Shown here: positions 20,776-30,708 of the stretch, piece by piece | Numbering within the stretch: the stretch's first letter is position 1 | Layout of the letters: every line of letters starts with the position of its first letter | From: Bacteroidota bacterium | Lineage (GTDB): Bacteria > Bacteroidota > Bacteroidia > Chitinophagales > Chitinophagaceae | Assembly: GCA_013286305.1 (NCBI GenBank) | Contig: JABDFW010000003.1 | Span: 30,287-94,286 of the forward strand | Direction: 5' to 3' | Length of the DNA stretch: 64,000 nucleotides | Made by a program: the position numbers and the translations under genes | The notes under the pieces: generated by a model | Told to the model about the DNA's origin: nothing | The model's input: only the letters and a program-made list of their open reading frames with translations | Databases searched by the model: none

Positions 20776-20997
20776 AAAGTTTGCAAAGTTATGTTTTTGG
20801 AGCAAATTATGCATTGAAAAAATGTAATTTGCTGTTAACCAGTTAATAAAAACACAAAACAGGGCAAAAACCGGCTTATACAAACAAACGGGCCTGGTTA
20901 TTTAACAGTTTTAACAGGGCCGTCTTAAACAATTTAAACCGCTTATTGTCATACTGATGCTATGATTAATCTATTTTTGCCTTCTTAAAAATTCAGG

Positions 20998-21636
20998 ATG
21001 AAAAAATTATATGTGCTTTTAGCGTTGGTTATTTCTACGACAGGAATGATTGCCAAAGCCCAAAATGATCCCGCTGCTAAGAAAGTTTTGGATAATGTTA
21101 GTGCAAAGCTTAAAACGTTTAAAGGCATTACAGCTAATTTTTCCTATACCACCAAAGACAAGAAAAATATTCAGCGCGGTTCAGTGCAGGGAGTAATAAA
21201 TATTAAAGGGCAAAAGTATTTTATAAAACAGGGGACAACGGAAATTTATTCAGACGGAACAAAGTCGTGGAATTATAATGGTGAAAGCAATGAGGTAACC
21301 GAAGCAGATATAGATGAAGATGACAGCAAAACCCTTACCCCCCAAAAACTGCTTTCAGATTTTTATGATAAGGATTTTACCTATAAATTAGTTTCTTCAG
21401 ACGGGAATTATAACGAGATAGAGATGGAGCCTACTGATAAAAGAAAGAATTTTAAACAGGTTACGGTATATGTTGACAAAACCAAGATGCTGATAACCAG
21501 GGCAAAAGTGACAGACAAAAGCGATAATATTATTGAATTTTCGCTTACCAAAATAAATACCGGCGCAGATATCCCTGACTCGAAGTTTATTTTTGACAAG
21601 AGCAAACACCCGGGCGTTGAAGTTGTATCGCAGTAA
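20998..21636 (+). CDS. lolA: Outer-membrane lipoprotein carrier protein LolA
   Basis: Signal peptide; FKGITANFSYTTKDKKNIQRGSVQGVINIKGQKYFI. Confidence 0.85.
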   Translation: MKKLYVLLALVISTTGMIAKAQNDPAAKKVLDNVSAKLKTFKGITANFSYTTKDKKNIQRGSVQGVINIKGQKYFIKQGTTEIYSDGTKSWNYNGESNEVTEADIDEDDSKTLTPQKLLSDFYDKDFTYKLVSSDGNYNEIEMEPTDKRKNFKQVTVYVDKTKMLITRAKVTDKSDNIIEFSLTKINTGADIPDSKFIFDKSKHPGVEVVSQ

Positions 21637-21690
21637 ATAAAATACGAAGTACGATTTACGAAGTACGAAGTGGCGTTATACCCAAAGTGC

Positions 21691-22869
21691 CTAAAACCGG
21701 ATCAATACTTTTCCTTTCTTATCTTTTTTCGTGGTTATCCAGCCGGGCCATTGCTTTACAATTTCCAGCGCTTTGGCATCACTTACCTTATCCAGTGATT
21801 TGGTAACCTTCAGGTCACGGGCAATACCGCTGTCATCTATTGTAAATTCTATCTCTACATTGCCAAAGCCTATTATTTTGGCTGTTGCTGTAGTGTCAAC
21901 CGCCTTATGTGTTTTTCTAAAAACATAATCATTGAATGACTCCCAACCGCCCTGGGGCAGTAAAGTTGTATCAGCGGCTGCCTTCTTAAATGACATTTTG
22001 CTTCGTAAATCGGTAATAGTAACCTCGGGAGGGGTTGGCGAAGGACTTAAGACAATATTCAACTTAATGCTATCCGTTGGTATTTTGTTACTATTAAATG
22101 CAGGGCCGGGTAATGCATTATTATTATAAGGTGAGGCATTTTTATACACATTGGCATTATTAGCAGTTGCGTTATTGGATACGAGTTCTTGTGTAACTAT
22201 GGGCTTCTGTACTTTATCAGCATTTGCCTGTTTTGCCTGATTAATAAAGCCTGCAGATGCCATATTTAATTTAATCGAATCGTTCATTTTAGCAACTCCA
22301 GCAGAGTCTCCAATAAATTTTTCATACCCAGGAGTTAACTGCGGCTTTGATATCGGGCTTGGCGGCGCCGCTTCTTCTTTATGCCTGGCGATCGTCATTT
22401 TATTTTCAGCACGTTTTTCGTTTTTTGCCAATGGCTGAATTACAGTTTTTTCATTTTTAGCAATTAAAGAGTCGGTTGCCGGAGCCGGTGTATTAGCTGC
22501 CGGTTTTTGCTGGGCAACCATCAATTTTTTACTATTACCTCCGGTATTCAACCCATACCAGCCTGCAATGCCTGCAGCTGCCACTATCAAAATTATTATA
22601 GCCACTTTCCACCAGTAATTTGCTTTAACCGGCATTGCAATTACCCTGGCTTGTTGTTTTTCGGCCTGTAAAGCTGCGGCAATTTCGTCCAGATGCTCAT
22701 ACGTCTTTGTAAATGCAGCAGCCCGGTAGCCTTCAATAGCATCGGCCAGAAAAGGGTCCTGCAAAGCAGCCCGCTCCAATTCATGCATTTCTTTGGCATT
22801 CATCCTCCCCTGCAGGTATTTTTCAATATCCGCAGCCGAATAATGCGTATATATATTTTGTTCAGCCAT
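21691..22869 (-). CDS. Membrane anti-sigma/TonB-C-like protein
   Basis: N-terminal YSAADIEKYLQGRMNAKEMHELERAALQDPFLADAIEG, one TM segment, C-terminal FGNVEIEFTIDDSGIARDLKVTKSL TonB-C-like; overlaps upstream sigma-factor gene. Confidence 0.75.
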   Translation of the reverse strand: MAEQNIYTHYSAADIEKYLQGRMNAKEMHELERAALQDPFLADAIEGYRAAAFTKTYEHLDEIAAALQAEKQQARVIAMPVKANYWWKVAIIILIVAAAGIAGWYGLNTGGNSKKLMVAQQKPAANTPAPATDSLIAKNEKTVIQPLAKNEKRAENKMTIARHKEEAAPPSPISKPQLTPGYEKFIGDSAGVAKMNDSIKLNMASAGFINQAKQANADKVQKPIVTQELVSNNATANNANVYKNASPYNNNALPGPAFNSNKIPTDSIKLNIVLSPSPTPPEVTITDLRSKMSFKKAAADTTLLPQGGWESFNDYVFRKTHKAVDTTATAKIIGFGNVEIEFTIDDSGIARDLKVTKSLDKVSDAKALEIVKQWPGWITTKKDKKGKVLIRF

Positions 22870-23431
22870 TTTTTTCCATACAGGTTTTTAAATTCCGCCG
22901 CCCGTTCTGTATCATGCTTCTCACTTTATTCCATTCAAACCCTGTTTGTTCTACAATTTCGTTATAGCATTTGTTTTGCAGGTAAAACAGGCTGATAACC
23001 TGCTTTTGCTCGTTCTGTAAAAGTTCAAGGCATTTTTCCAATTTTTTAAAATCCTCTTCCCGCTCCAAAACACTGTCCAGATGCGAAAAGTCCTCCGATT
23101 GCATAACCTCTGCCTGAAATTCTACAATAAACATGCTTTTTGCCGCCCGCAGTTGCATAAGGCAATGATTTTTGGTAACAACGTATAGCCAGCTTTTAAA
23201 ATTATCCACCTGGTGTACATGCAGTTTGTTCAACAATTCCTGGTAAATATTCATTACAGCATCTTTCGCTGCCTCTGCATCTTTTAAATATTTAAGACAG
23301 GTACCATAAACAATATCTGTATGGCGCAGGTACAGGCGTGCAAGCACATCCTGGCTGCCGCTTTTTTTAAAAGCCAGCAACAATTCCTCATCCGTTTGAG
23401 GCACAGGTTCAATATGTTTTAACAGTGCCAA
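22862..23431 (-). CDS. ECF-type RNA polymerase sigma factor
   Basis: Sigma-70 region 2 and 4 layout (AKDAVMNIYQELLNKL; LQNEQKQVISLFYLQNKCYNEI). Confidence 0.85.
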   Translation of the reverse strand: MALLKHIEPVPQTDEELLLAFKKSGSQDVLARLYLRHTDIVYGTCLKYLKDAEAAKDAVMNIYQELLNKLHVHQVDNFKSWLYVVTKNHCLMQLRAAKSMFIVEFQAEVMQSEDFSHLDSVLEREEDFKKLEKCLELLQNEQKQVISLFYLQNKCYNEIVEQTGFEWNKVRSMIQNGRRNLKTCMEKNG

Positions 23432-23702
23432 TATGCCGGTTGTTTTAGTAAAAAGATGAGAAGGGGATTGATCTCTGCTTACTTAGTTATACACCTTCCG
23501 GTTATCAGCCAGTGCCTTGATCCGTTGTTCCGACAACAAAATAAGAAATTTTTTCTTCCCCGTTATGTAAAAACTTTCATCCCGGCATCTGTTATTAGAA
23601 AGCCGGGTAAAAGCCGGTAAAGAAAGTAGAAGACAAGTAAGCAAAAAGTTAAACCATGTAAAAGGCCACAATTAATACACCACTCTTATCAAATCAATGC
23701 TT

Positions 23703-24779
23703 ATGAAAAAGGAATTATATGTTCACATCCCTACACCCTGCCACGAAGACTGGCAGCAAATGACGCCGGTTGACAAAGGCCGGTTTTGCGAAAGCTGCAC
23801 CAAACAAGTGGTTGATTTTAGTGTCATGACCGACCAGGAGATATTAAACCATTTATCAAAAGCAAGTGGCAAGCTATGTGGCCGTTTTGCCAATGACCAA
23901 TTACAAAGACCGCTGCAACCATTAAAGGAAGAAAAGAAAAAATTCTGGTGGATAGCTGCTATGATGCCATTGCTAATGCTGTTTGAGAAAAGCAGGGCAC
24001 AGAAGAATAATGTAACACAGGGCGCTCCGGCAATTACTATCAAAACACCCCGAACTGAAATAATGGGGAAAATGCAGCTACCTGAAAAGCAAATCAAGGT
24101 AGTTGGGGATACTATTATAAGCCCCGACATTGAAAATAAAATATTAGTTAATGGTAAAGTTATCCAGGAAAATGGGGATCCTTTACCTTATGCAACTGTG
24201 AGTGCAGTAAATATATCAGCATCTACTATAGCGGATTCATTGGGGAATTTTGAGCTTTATATACGACCTTTTGCTAATGAAGTAACTATTCAGGCGCTTG
24301 AGTTAGGATACCAAACAGCTGCAGTAACTATTGACACTCACAATATTCAACCTTTGAATTTAGTACTAAAACAGACGACGTTTCAATTAGACCCAATTGT
24401 TGTTACTGGTTATGGAATAACAAAAGGAAAAGTTGAATTAAGGTGCTCAACAGCAGAAATAACAAGAACTACAACTCTTGTCAACAAGATTGATACCCTC
24501 ATCCGCAAAATATTTCATGCCGAACCATTCAAAGTATATCCGAATCCGGCAGCAAAAGGCAGTAACGTAAAAATTGATATTAAAAATGAAGGCGTTTACT
24601 CCATCCAGCTTTTTGATAATAATGGCAAGCTTTTACAGGTAAATGAATTTGAGGCGGCGAAGGGTGCAACACAAACAAGTGTTACCATCCCATCATCATT
24701 GGCTGCGGGCATGTATTATATAAGATTGATTGATGATAAAACTAAAAAACAATACACGGATAAGATAGTGGTGATGTAA
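23703..24779 (+). CDS. N-terminal Cys-motif / TM / CarboxypepD_reg-like / T9SS C-terminal domain protein, paralog 1
   Basis: PCHEDWQQMTPVDKGRFCESC..LCGRF; TM WWIAAMMPLLMLF; beta-sandwich VNGKVIQENGDPLPYATV; C-terminal FKVYPNPAAKG...GMYYIRLIDDKTKKQYTDKIVVM. Confidence 0.75.
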   Translation: MKKELYVHIPTPCHEDWQQMTPVDKGRFCESCTKQVVDFSVMTDQEILNHLSKASGKLCGRFANDQLQRPLQPLKEEKKKFWWIAAMMPLLMLFEKSRAQKNNVTQGAPAITIKTPRTEIMGKMQLPEKQIKVVGDTIISPDIENKILVNGKVIQENGDPLPYATVSAVNISASTIADSLGNFELYIRPFANEVTIQALELGYQTAAVTIDTHNIQPLNLVLKQTTFQLDPIVVTGYGITKGKVELRCSTAEITRTTTLVNKIDTLIRKIFHAEPFKVYPNPAAKGSNVKIDIKNEGVYSIQLFDNNGKLLQVNEFEAAKGATQTSVTIPSSLAAGMYYIRLIDDKTKKQYTDKIVVM

Positions 24780-24844
24780 AATAAATTTTTGAAGGAGTTA
24801 TGTAAAAACTTTAGTTGCTGCATCTGTATATCAAATCAACGCTT

Positions 24845-25885
24845 ATGAAAAAGGAATTATACGTTCATATTCCCACACCCTGCCACGAAGACTGGCAGCA
24901 AATGACGCCCGTGGACAAAGGCCGGTTTTGCGAAAGCTGTGCCAAACAGGTTGTTGATTTTAGCCTGATGACCGACCAGGAGATATTAAACCATTTATCA
25001 AAAGCAAGTGGCAAGCTGTGTGGCCGTTTTGCCAATGACCAGCTACAAAGGCCGTTGCAACCTTTAAAAGAAGAAAAGAAAAAATTCTGGTGGATAGCTG
25101 CTATGATGCCATTGCTAATGCTGTTTGAGAAAGCGGGAGCACAGAAGAATAATGTAACACAGGGCGCTCCGGCAATTACTATCAAAACACCCCGAACTGA
25201 AATAATGGGGAAAATGCGAGTAAAGGACATATCAGTTGTTGATCAAAGTGATCTTAAACAAAGGTCAATCACAGGTAAGATAACCGATAAAGATGGAAAG
25301 TCCATCCCATTTGCAAACATTATGATTGGAGAAACGCACATAGGTGCAAAGGCAGATACAGCGGGTGCTTTTCAACTCATGATCCCTGAACAAAGCGACA
25401 GCACATTTATAAACATAAGCGCTATTGGATACACAAACAAAAAAGTTTACTTAGATAAAAATGTTTCTGATTACATTATAAACTTAGAAGAATCTGTAAA
25501 TACACTTAACCCTGTGACGGTAATTTCAGATGGGATGTGTAAATTAACTGGCACTTTAGGTGGCATAATGTATTGCACTCGAATTATAGTAACTAAGCGA
25601 GATACCGTTCGAAAAGTTTTTAATCTTCAACCTTTCAAAGTATATCCAAACCCCGCAGCAAGCGGCAGCGCCATAAATATTGATATTAAAAATGAAGGCG
25701 TTTACTCTATCCAGCTTTTTGATAATAATGGCAAGCTATTGCAGGTAAATGAATTTGAAGCAACGAAGAGTGCAACACAAACAAGTGTTACCATCCCATC
25801 ATCATTGGCTGCGGGAATGTATTATATAAGATTGGTTGATGATAAAACCAAAAAACAATACACTGATAAGATAGTGGTGCTATAA
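24845..25885 (+). CDS. N-terminal Cys-motif / TM / CarboxypepD_reg-like / T9SS C-terminal domain protein, paralog 2
   Basis: Near-identical N- and C-terminal regions to 23703-24779 with divergent middle (ITGKITDKDGKSIPFANIMIGE). Confidence 0.75.
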   Translation: MKKELYVHIPTPCHEDWQQMTPVDKGRFCESCAKQVVDFSLMTDQEILNHLSKASGKLCGRFANDQLQRPLQPLKEEKKKFWWIAAMMPLLMLFEKAGAQKNNVTQGAPAITIKTPRTEIMGKMRVKDISVVDQSDLKQRSITGKITDKDGKSIPFANIMIGETHIGAKADTAGAFQLMIPEQSDSTFINISAIGYTNKKVYLDKNVSDYIINLEESVNTLNPVTVISDGMCKLTGTLGGIMYCTRIIVTKRDTVRKVFNLQPFKVYPNPAASGSAINIDIKNEGVYSIQLFDNNGKLLQVNEFEATKSATQTSVTIPSSLAAGMYYIRLVDDKTKKQYTDKIVVL

Positions 25886-25910
25886 AATAAATTGTAATAA
25901 TAGTTCTTTC

Positions 25911-26038
25911 CTTTTGTGCGGTTGGAAGCCACTTTAACCCTGAACCCCATAGTTAATTTTCATGCCAATGTGTGCCGGGTATTTGAAGGATGATTGGGCA
26001 GATTGTTTATTGAATCACTGCTTCCGGCCGCACAAAAA
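25911..26038. repeat. Long-range inverted repeat
   Basis: cttttgtgcggttggaagc (25911-25929) pairs with gcttccggccgcacaaaag (26020-26038); 17 Watson-Crick plus 2 G.T pairs. Confidence 0.6.
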
Positions 26039-26050
26039 GGAAAACGATGC

Positions 26051-26953
26051 CTACTTTTTAAACGCTGGATGAAACTGGTTCAGCGTGGCTCTGAGATAAT
26101 CCCTGTCAAGGTGCGTGTAGATCTCGGTGGTGGTAATACTTTCATGCCCAAGCATTTCCTGTACCGCCCTGAGGTCTGCGCCGCCTTCTACCAAATGCGT
26201 TGCAAACGAATGTCGAAAGGTATGCGGTGAAATATTTTTATTGATCCCCGCTTTTTTTGCCAGGGCTTTTATAATGTAAAAGATCATAATGCGGCTAAGC
26301 CCCCTGCCAAACTTGCTGAGAAAAAGAATATCCTCAAACCCCTTCTGTATAGAAGCGTGTACACGAATGGAATCTTTATAAATATTTATATACTTTATGG
26401 CATCGGTTCCTATGGGCACCAGCCTTTCTTTATCGCCCTTACCAATTACCCTTATAAAACCTACATCAAGGTACAGGCAACTGATCCTTAGGTTTATAAC
26501 CTCGCTTACACGCAAACCACAACTGTACATCGTTTCGAGGATTGCTTTATTGCGGCCTCCATCGGGTTTGCTCAAGTCTATTTGTGCAATAATATTTTCA
26601 ATTTCTTCAAAGCTTAAAAAGTCCGGTAATGCCCTCTTAAGCTTTGGCGTGTCCAGCAGGGTGCTGGGGTCTGCTGTAATAATATTTTCTATCAGGCAAT
26701 ATTTATAGAAACTTCTTATGCCCGAAATAATACGCGCCTGGGAGGTCGCCGTCATACCCAGCTCCCCTATCCATATAATAAATTTTTGAAGCTCGTTCAA
26801 TTCAATATCGCCGGGTGTTTTCATAGTACCGCTCGCCAGCAGGTATTCTGTAAGCTTATCAACATCCCGCAAATAGGCCTCCACTGAATTATCGCTCAGC
26901 GAGCGCTCCAGTTGAAGATAAGCCTTAAATCCTTTTTTATAAGCATCCCACAT
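26051..26953 (-). CDS. xerD: Tyrosine recombinase XerD
   Basis: ETMYSCGLRVSEVINL, SPHTFRHSFATHLVEGGADLRAVQEMLGH, TTEIYTHLD. Confidence 0.9.
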   Translation of the reverse strand: MWDAYKKGFKAYLQLERSLSDNSVEAYLRDVDKLTEYLLASGTMKTPGDIELNELQKFIIWIGELGMTATSQARIISGIRSFYKYCLIENIITADPSTLLDTPKLKRALPDFLSFEEIENIIAQIDLSKPDGGRNKAILETMYSCGLRVSEVINLRISCLYLDVGFIRVIGKGDKERLVPIGTDAIKYINIYKDSIRVHASIQKGFEDILFLSKFGRGLSRIMIFYIIKALAKKAGINKNISPHTFRHSFATHLVEGGADLRAVQEMLGHESITTTEIYTHLDRDYLRATLNQFHPAFKK

Positions 26954-27054
26954 AAGAAAGTTTACAGTTGACAGTTTATAGTTTGTGCGGAGGATTGAGC
27001 TCCCGTCGATCAATCATCCGGGCGGACAGATTTTCAGGATTGTTAAGATTTACG

Positions 27055-27087
27055 AGACCTATAAGGTTTTAAAAACCTTATAGGTCT
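27055..27087. repeat. Palindromic intergenic repeat
   Basis: agacctataaggtttt-a-aaaaccttataggtct, 16-bp perfect arms, nested in outer arms ttttcaggataatcaag / cttgattatcctgaaaa. Confidence 0.7.
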
Positions 27088-27248
27088 TTGGTGTATTAGG
27101 TTTTCAGGATAATCAAGAACGAAAAGGGATTTTTTATCTGTTTTCATCTTGATTATCCTGAAAATCTGTGTTCAATCATCCCTGCAACCGCAATTTCTCT
27201 TATTTTCGTTAATTGTGTAATTTTAAATCGTTCTACTACCCCTTATTC

Positions 27249-27752
27249 ATGGAAAGAGTAAACCTGCGGTCATTCAAACAAAAGTCAAGGCACCATAAAA
27301 AGGCTTTCCGCCGCTTTTTGGGAAAGATAGAAAAGAACCCACCACGCGGGCTGCATAAAATGGCTGAAGAAATTGATAAAGAGGTATGGGCCGAAACTGA
27401 CTGCCTTAGCTGTGCCAATTGCTGCAAAACAATGACGCCCACTTTTACTGAAAAAGATATTAAACGAATATCACAACATCTTGAAATGACACCGGATGCA
27501 TTTAAAAGCAAATGGCTGCATTTTGAAAAGAAGGATAAGGATTGGGTAAATAATAAACAGCCGTGCCAGTTTCTTAACCTTAAAGACAATAAATGCTCCA
27601 TTTATATTGTGCGCCCTGAAAGCTGCGCCGGTTTTCCCCATCTTACCAAAAAGAAAATGGTGGATTATATTCATGTACACCAGCAGAATGTTGAATACTG
27701 CCCCGCAACGTATAAGATGGTGGAGAAGATGATGGCGTTGATAGAGATTTAG
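27249..27752 (+). CDS. YkgJ-family cysteine cluster protein
   Basis: TDCLSCANCCKTMTPTF...QPCQFLNLKDNKCSIYIVRPESCAGFP. Confidence 0.9.
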   Translation: MERVNLRSFKQKSRHHKKAFRRFLGKIEKNPPRGLHKMAEEIDKEVWAETDCLSCANCCKTMTPTFTEKDIKRISQHLEMTPDAFKSKWLHFEKKDKDWVNNKQPCQFLNLKDNKCSIYIVRPESCAGFPHLTKKKMVDYIHVHQQNVEYCPATYKMVEKMMALIEI

Positions 27753-27925
27753 TCCATGGCCCATAGTCCATGGTCCATAGCTAAAGGCAGCAGGTTTACG
27801 CTTCCTTTAACCATGCTCATTTGAATTTGCAAATTTCATTTATGATTTTCTGATTGATGTTGAACAGCATTATATCTGTCAACATTTCTTTCCCATGGAC
27901 TATGGACCATGGACTATGGACTGCT

Positions 27926-28282
27926 CTAAAAATACACATCCTCGATCAAAAAATATTCTATGGGTTCGCCGTAATTCATTGTTATGGCAAGTACATTAAA
28001 TTGTAAATATTTCCATTCGGGGTTCAGGTACTGGTATTCTTCCGCAGCATTTTTAAGGTTGTTCATTTTCTCCCTTCCAATACTTTCTTCGGGGTTACCA
28101 AACCGGTTTGATGTTCTTGTTTTGATCTCAAAAAAGTATAAAAATTTGTTTTTTGAGGCGATAATATCTACCTCCCACCGCTTAAAGCGCCAGTTGCGTT
28201 CAAGAATAGCATACCCGTTTTTTTGCAGGTAAATAGCGGCAAGTTCTTCGCCTTTGTCACCTGTTGTTTTATTGCTGGTCAT
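27926..28282 (-). CDS. YraN family (UPF0102) endonuclease-like protein
   Basis: GDKGEELAAIYLQKNGYAILERNWRFKRWEVDIIA...FFEIKTRTSNRFG. Confidence 0.9.
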   Translation of the reverse strand: MTSNKTTGDKGEELAAIYLQKNGYAILERNWRFKRWEVDIIASKNKFLYFFEIKTRTSNRFGNPEESIGREKMNNLKNAAEEYQYLNPEWKYLQFNVLAITMNYGEPIEYFLIEDVYF

Positions 28283-28304
28283 TATAGTATCTTGCGTGGG
28301 TTAA

Positions 28305-29528
28305 ATGATTGAAAAAATGAGTTTTGGGCAAGATAAAATTTTTAAGTTAAAAGGCAAAACTCAAAATTATGCCTGGGGCGGATATGATTTTATTCCGCGC
28401 TGGCTTGGCATAGAAAATAAGGAACATAAACCATACGCAGAATACTGGATGGGGGCGCATCCGTCCGCTTCCTCAGTTTTATTGAGCGATGACAAAGAAA
28501 TTATTCTGAACGATGCCATAAAACAAGATCCTGCCGGTTTAATTGGTGAAGAGGTATTTGAAACTTTTGGAGAGCTGCCCTATTTGTTTAAAATACTGGA
28601 TGTAAAAGATATGCTGTCCATACAGGTGCACCCGTCAAAAGCAGGGGCTATTGAGGGTTATGCGGCAGAAGAAGCGGCCGGAGTTCCATTAAACGCTACA
28701 CACCGTAATTACAAAGACAAAAACCATAAGCCTGAAGTTATGGTGGCGCTAAGCGAGTTTTGGTTGCTGCATGGCTTTTTGGAAAAAAGTGCATTACTTG
28801 AAGTTTTAAGAACCGTGCCCGAATTTGGAGGATTTGACGATATATTTAATGTAAGCGGTTACAAAGGCCTGTATCAATACGTGATGGAAATGCCGCAGGA
28901 TGAAGTGAATGAACTACTTGCCCCGCTGGTGCAAAGGGAGTTGGTTGCGAAGAGAAGCAATGAGTTATCCAAACATCAACCGGGTTGGTGGGTAAGTAAA
29001 TCGTTTGAAGGAAAAGATGAAATTAGTGAGATTGACAAGGGCGTCTTTTCTATTTATTTCTTCAATATTGTAAAAGTGTCGCCGGGTGAGGCTATTTTCC
29101 AGGGCTCAGGCATTCCGCATGCATATCTTGAAGGCCAAAACGTAGAACTGATGGCCAACAGCGATAATGTATTGCGCGGCGGCCTTACTTCAAAGCATGT
29201 TGATGTACAGCAATTGCTGAAACATACCATTTTTGAGGAAACAAAAGTTAAGATTTTAAGGGGAGATAGACATGAACTGGGGGAAGTGGTATATGAATGC
29301 CTTGTTCCAGATTTTGGCATAAGCAAAATAGCGTTGTTGGCAGGGCAAAGTATTCAATCGCAGGCCTCTTCTATGGAGATCATTGTGGTTATTGAAGGCA
29401 GCCTGCAGGTTTCCGGCACCAATACCATTAACGCCCTTAAGGGAGAGGCAGTAGCCATACTGGCGGGTGAAAAATATACTATTACTACTTCTTTAGATGT
29501 ATTGGCGTACAAAGCGTTTGTACCATAG
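28305..29528 (+). CDS. manA: Mannose-6-phosphate isomerase, class I
   Basis: LKGKTQNYAWGG, AEYWMGAHPSASS, LSIQVHPSKA, KPEVMVALSEF. Confidence 0.93.
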   Translation: MIEKMSFGQDKIFKLKGKTQNYAWGGYDFIPRWLGIENKEHKPYAEYWMGAHPSASSVLLSDDKEIILNDAIKQDPAGLIGEEVFETFGELPYLFKILDVKDMLSIQVHPSKAGAIEGYAAEEAAGVPLNATHRNYKDKNHKPEVMVALSEFWLLHGFLEKSALLEVLRTVPEFGGFDDIFNVSGYKGLYQYVMEMPQDEVNELLAPLVQRELVAKRSNELSKHQPGWWVSKSFEGKDEISEIDKGVFSIYFFNIVKVSPGEAIFQGSGIPHAYLEGQNVELMANSDNVLRGGLTSKHVDVQQLLKHTIFEETKVKILRGDRHELGEVVYECLVPDFGISKIALLAGQSIQSQASSMEIIVVIEGSLQVSGTNTINALKGEAVAILAGEKYTITTSLDVLAYKAFVP

Positions 29529-29648
29529 AAAATTGTCATTAGCCCGAAGCTTCGGACAATGGTCATTTAGAAAAACCTTCAAGTTTTGTGAGGCCTTATA
29601 TTGGGCAAGTTGTTTTTAAAACCTACTTTTGCCAAAAGAAAACAAGAC

Positions 29649-30227
29649 ATGAAAATGAATAAAAAGGCCGCCATTTTTTATTTCCTGATGCTGGTAGCTG
29701 TTACCACATTAATAAAAATACTATGTGCACCTAATATAGAATTTAGTGGCTTTACCGCTGTAATGGCAGTTGCTTTATTTGCAGGTTTAACTTCATCCAG
29801 TGCAAAAAACGCTTTTTTACTGCCACTGATCGTACTTTTTATAAGCAATATAATATTAGAAGTGCTTTTCAGGCTGAATTTGTTTGTATTTCATGGTTTT
29901 TATAAATGGCAAATTCTTGAGTATTCGTTAATACTTGTTTTGGCCTTAATAGGCATGTTGCTGCGCAAATCGCGCACCGCCGGCGTATTTATTGCCGCCT
30001 TTGCCGGGCCAACTTTGTACTTTATTGTGTCTAACTTTTTTGTGTGGCTTATAAGCTGGCAAACATTAGGTTATACCCATGATATAAAAGGGCTTACAAC
30101 GTGTTACACGGCCGGTTTGCCTTTTTACAGGAACAGCATTATATCCACCGTTGTGTTTTTGCCGGTATTTATTATGGCTTACAATTGGATTGTAAAAGGC
30201 AAAGCCGCTCTTACGCTGGCTAAATAA
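29649..30227 (+). CDS. DUF6580-like integral membrane protein
   Basis: Multiple hydrophobic helices; FSGFTAVMAVALFAGL; start likely at 29649. Confidence 0.6.
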   Translation: MKMNKKAAIFYFLMLVAVTTLIKILCAPNIEFSGFTAVMAVALFAGLTSSSAKNAFLLPLIVLFISNIILEVLFRLNLFVFHGFYKWQILEYSLILVLALIGMLLRKSRTAGVFIAAFAGPTLYFIVSNFFVWLISWQTLGYTHDIKGLTTCYTAGLPFYRNSIISTVVFLPVFIMAYNWIVKGKAALTLAK

Positions 30228-30300
30228 TAATACTTAAATATATAAGGCAGCAAACCTGTTTAAAGTAAATCCCGGAATATCATACACCGGGATTTTTTTA

Positions 30301-30639
30301 TTAAAACTTTCCGAAAAAATTAGATATATCAAAATATATCTTTTTTATTGTGCCATCAGATGTTTTTATGGTAATTACATCGTAAGGTTTACTGTTGTTG
30401 TTCATAAGCGCCTGCCCCTGGCTTTCGCTGCCCGGATAATTATCCCTTATCCATTTATACTCAGCAGCTACGCCTGTTGTTTCGCTCTTACCCTGAATTA
30501 CTATCGCTTTTTCATAAGAAGACCCATCAGCATTTGGACTTGAAGGTGTTTGAATTGTGCTTTGAGAAGAGGCAGTGTGTTTTGAGGGCGAACAAGCAGC
30601 TATTGAAGCAATTAAAAAAATTAAAACCAGCTTTTTCAT
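30301..30639 (-). CDS. Small lipoprotein of unknown function
   Basis: MKKLVLIFLIASIAACSPSK lipobox. Confidence 0.65.
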   Translation of the reverse strand: MKKLVLIFLIASIAACSPSKHTASSQSTIQTPSSPNADGSSYEKAIVIQGKSETTGVAAEYKWIRDNYPGSESQGQALMNNNSKPYDVITIKTSDGTIKKIYFDISNFFGKF

Positions 30640-30708
30640 GATTTAAGGTTTTGGTGAACATACTAAAGATGCAGGAATATTATATTTTACACAAGCCGTC
30701 CTAAAGTT

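Noticed and set aside
26051-26953. Tyrosine recombinase as integrase of a mobile element
   Set aside because: Sequence is XerD-like (housekeeping), with no att-like repeats, cargo or tRNA at this site.
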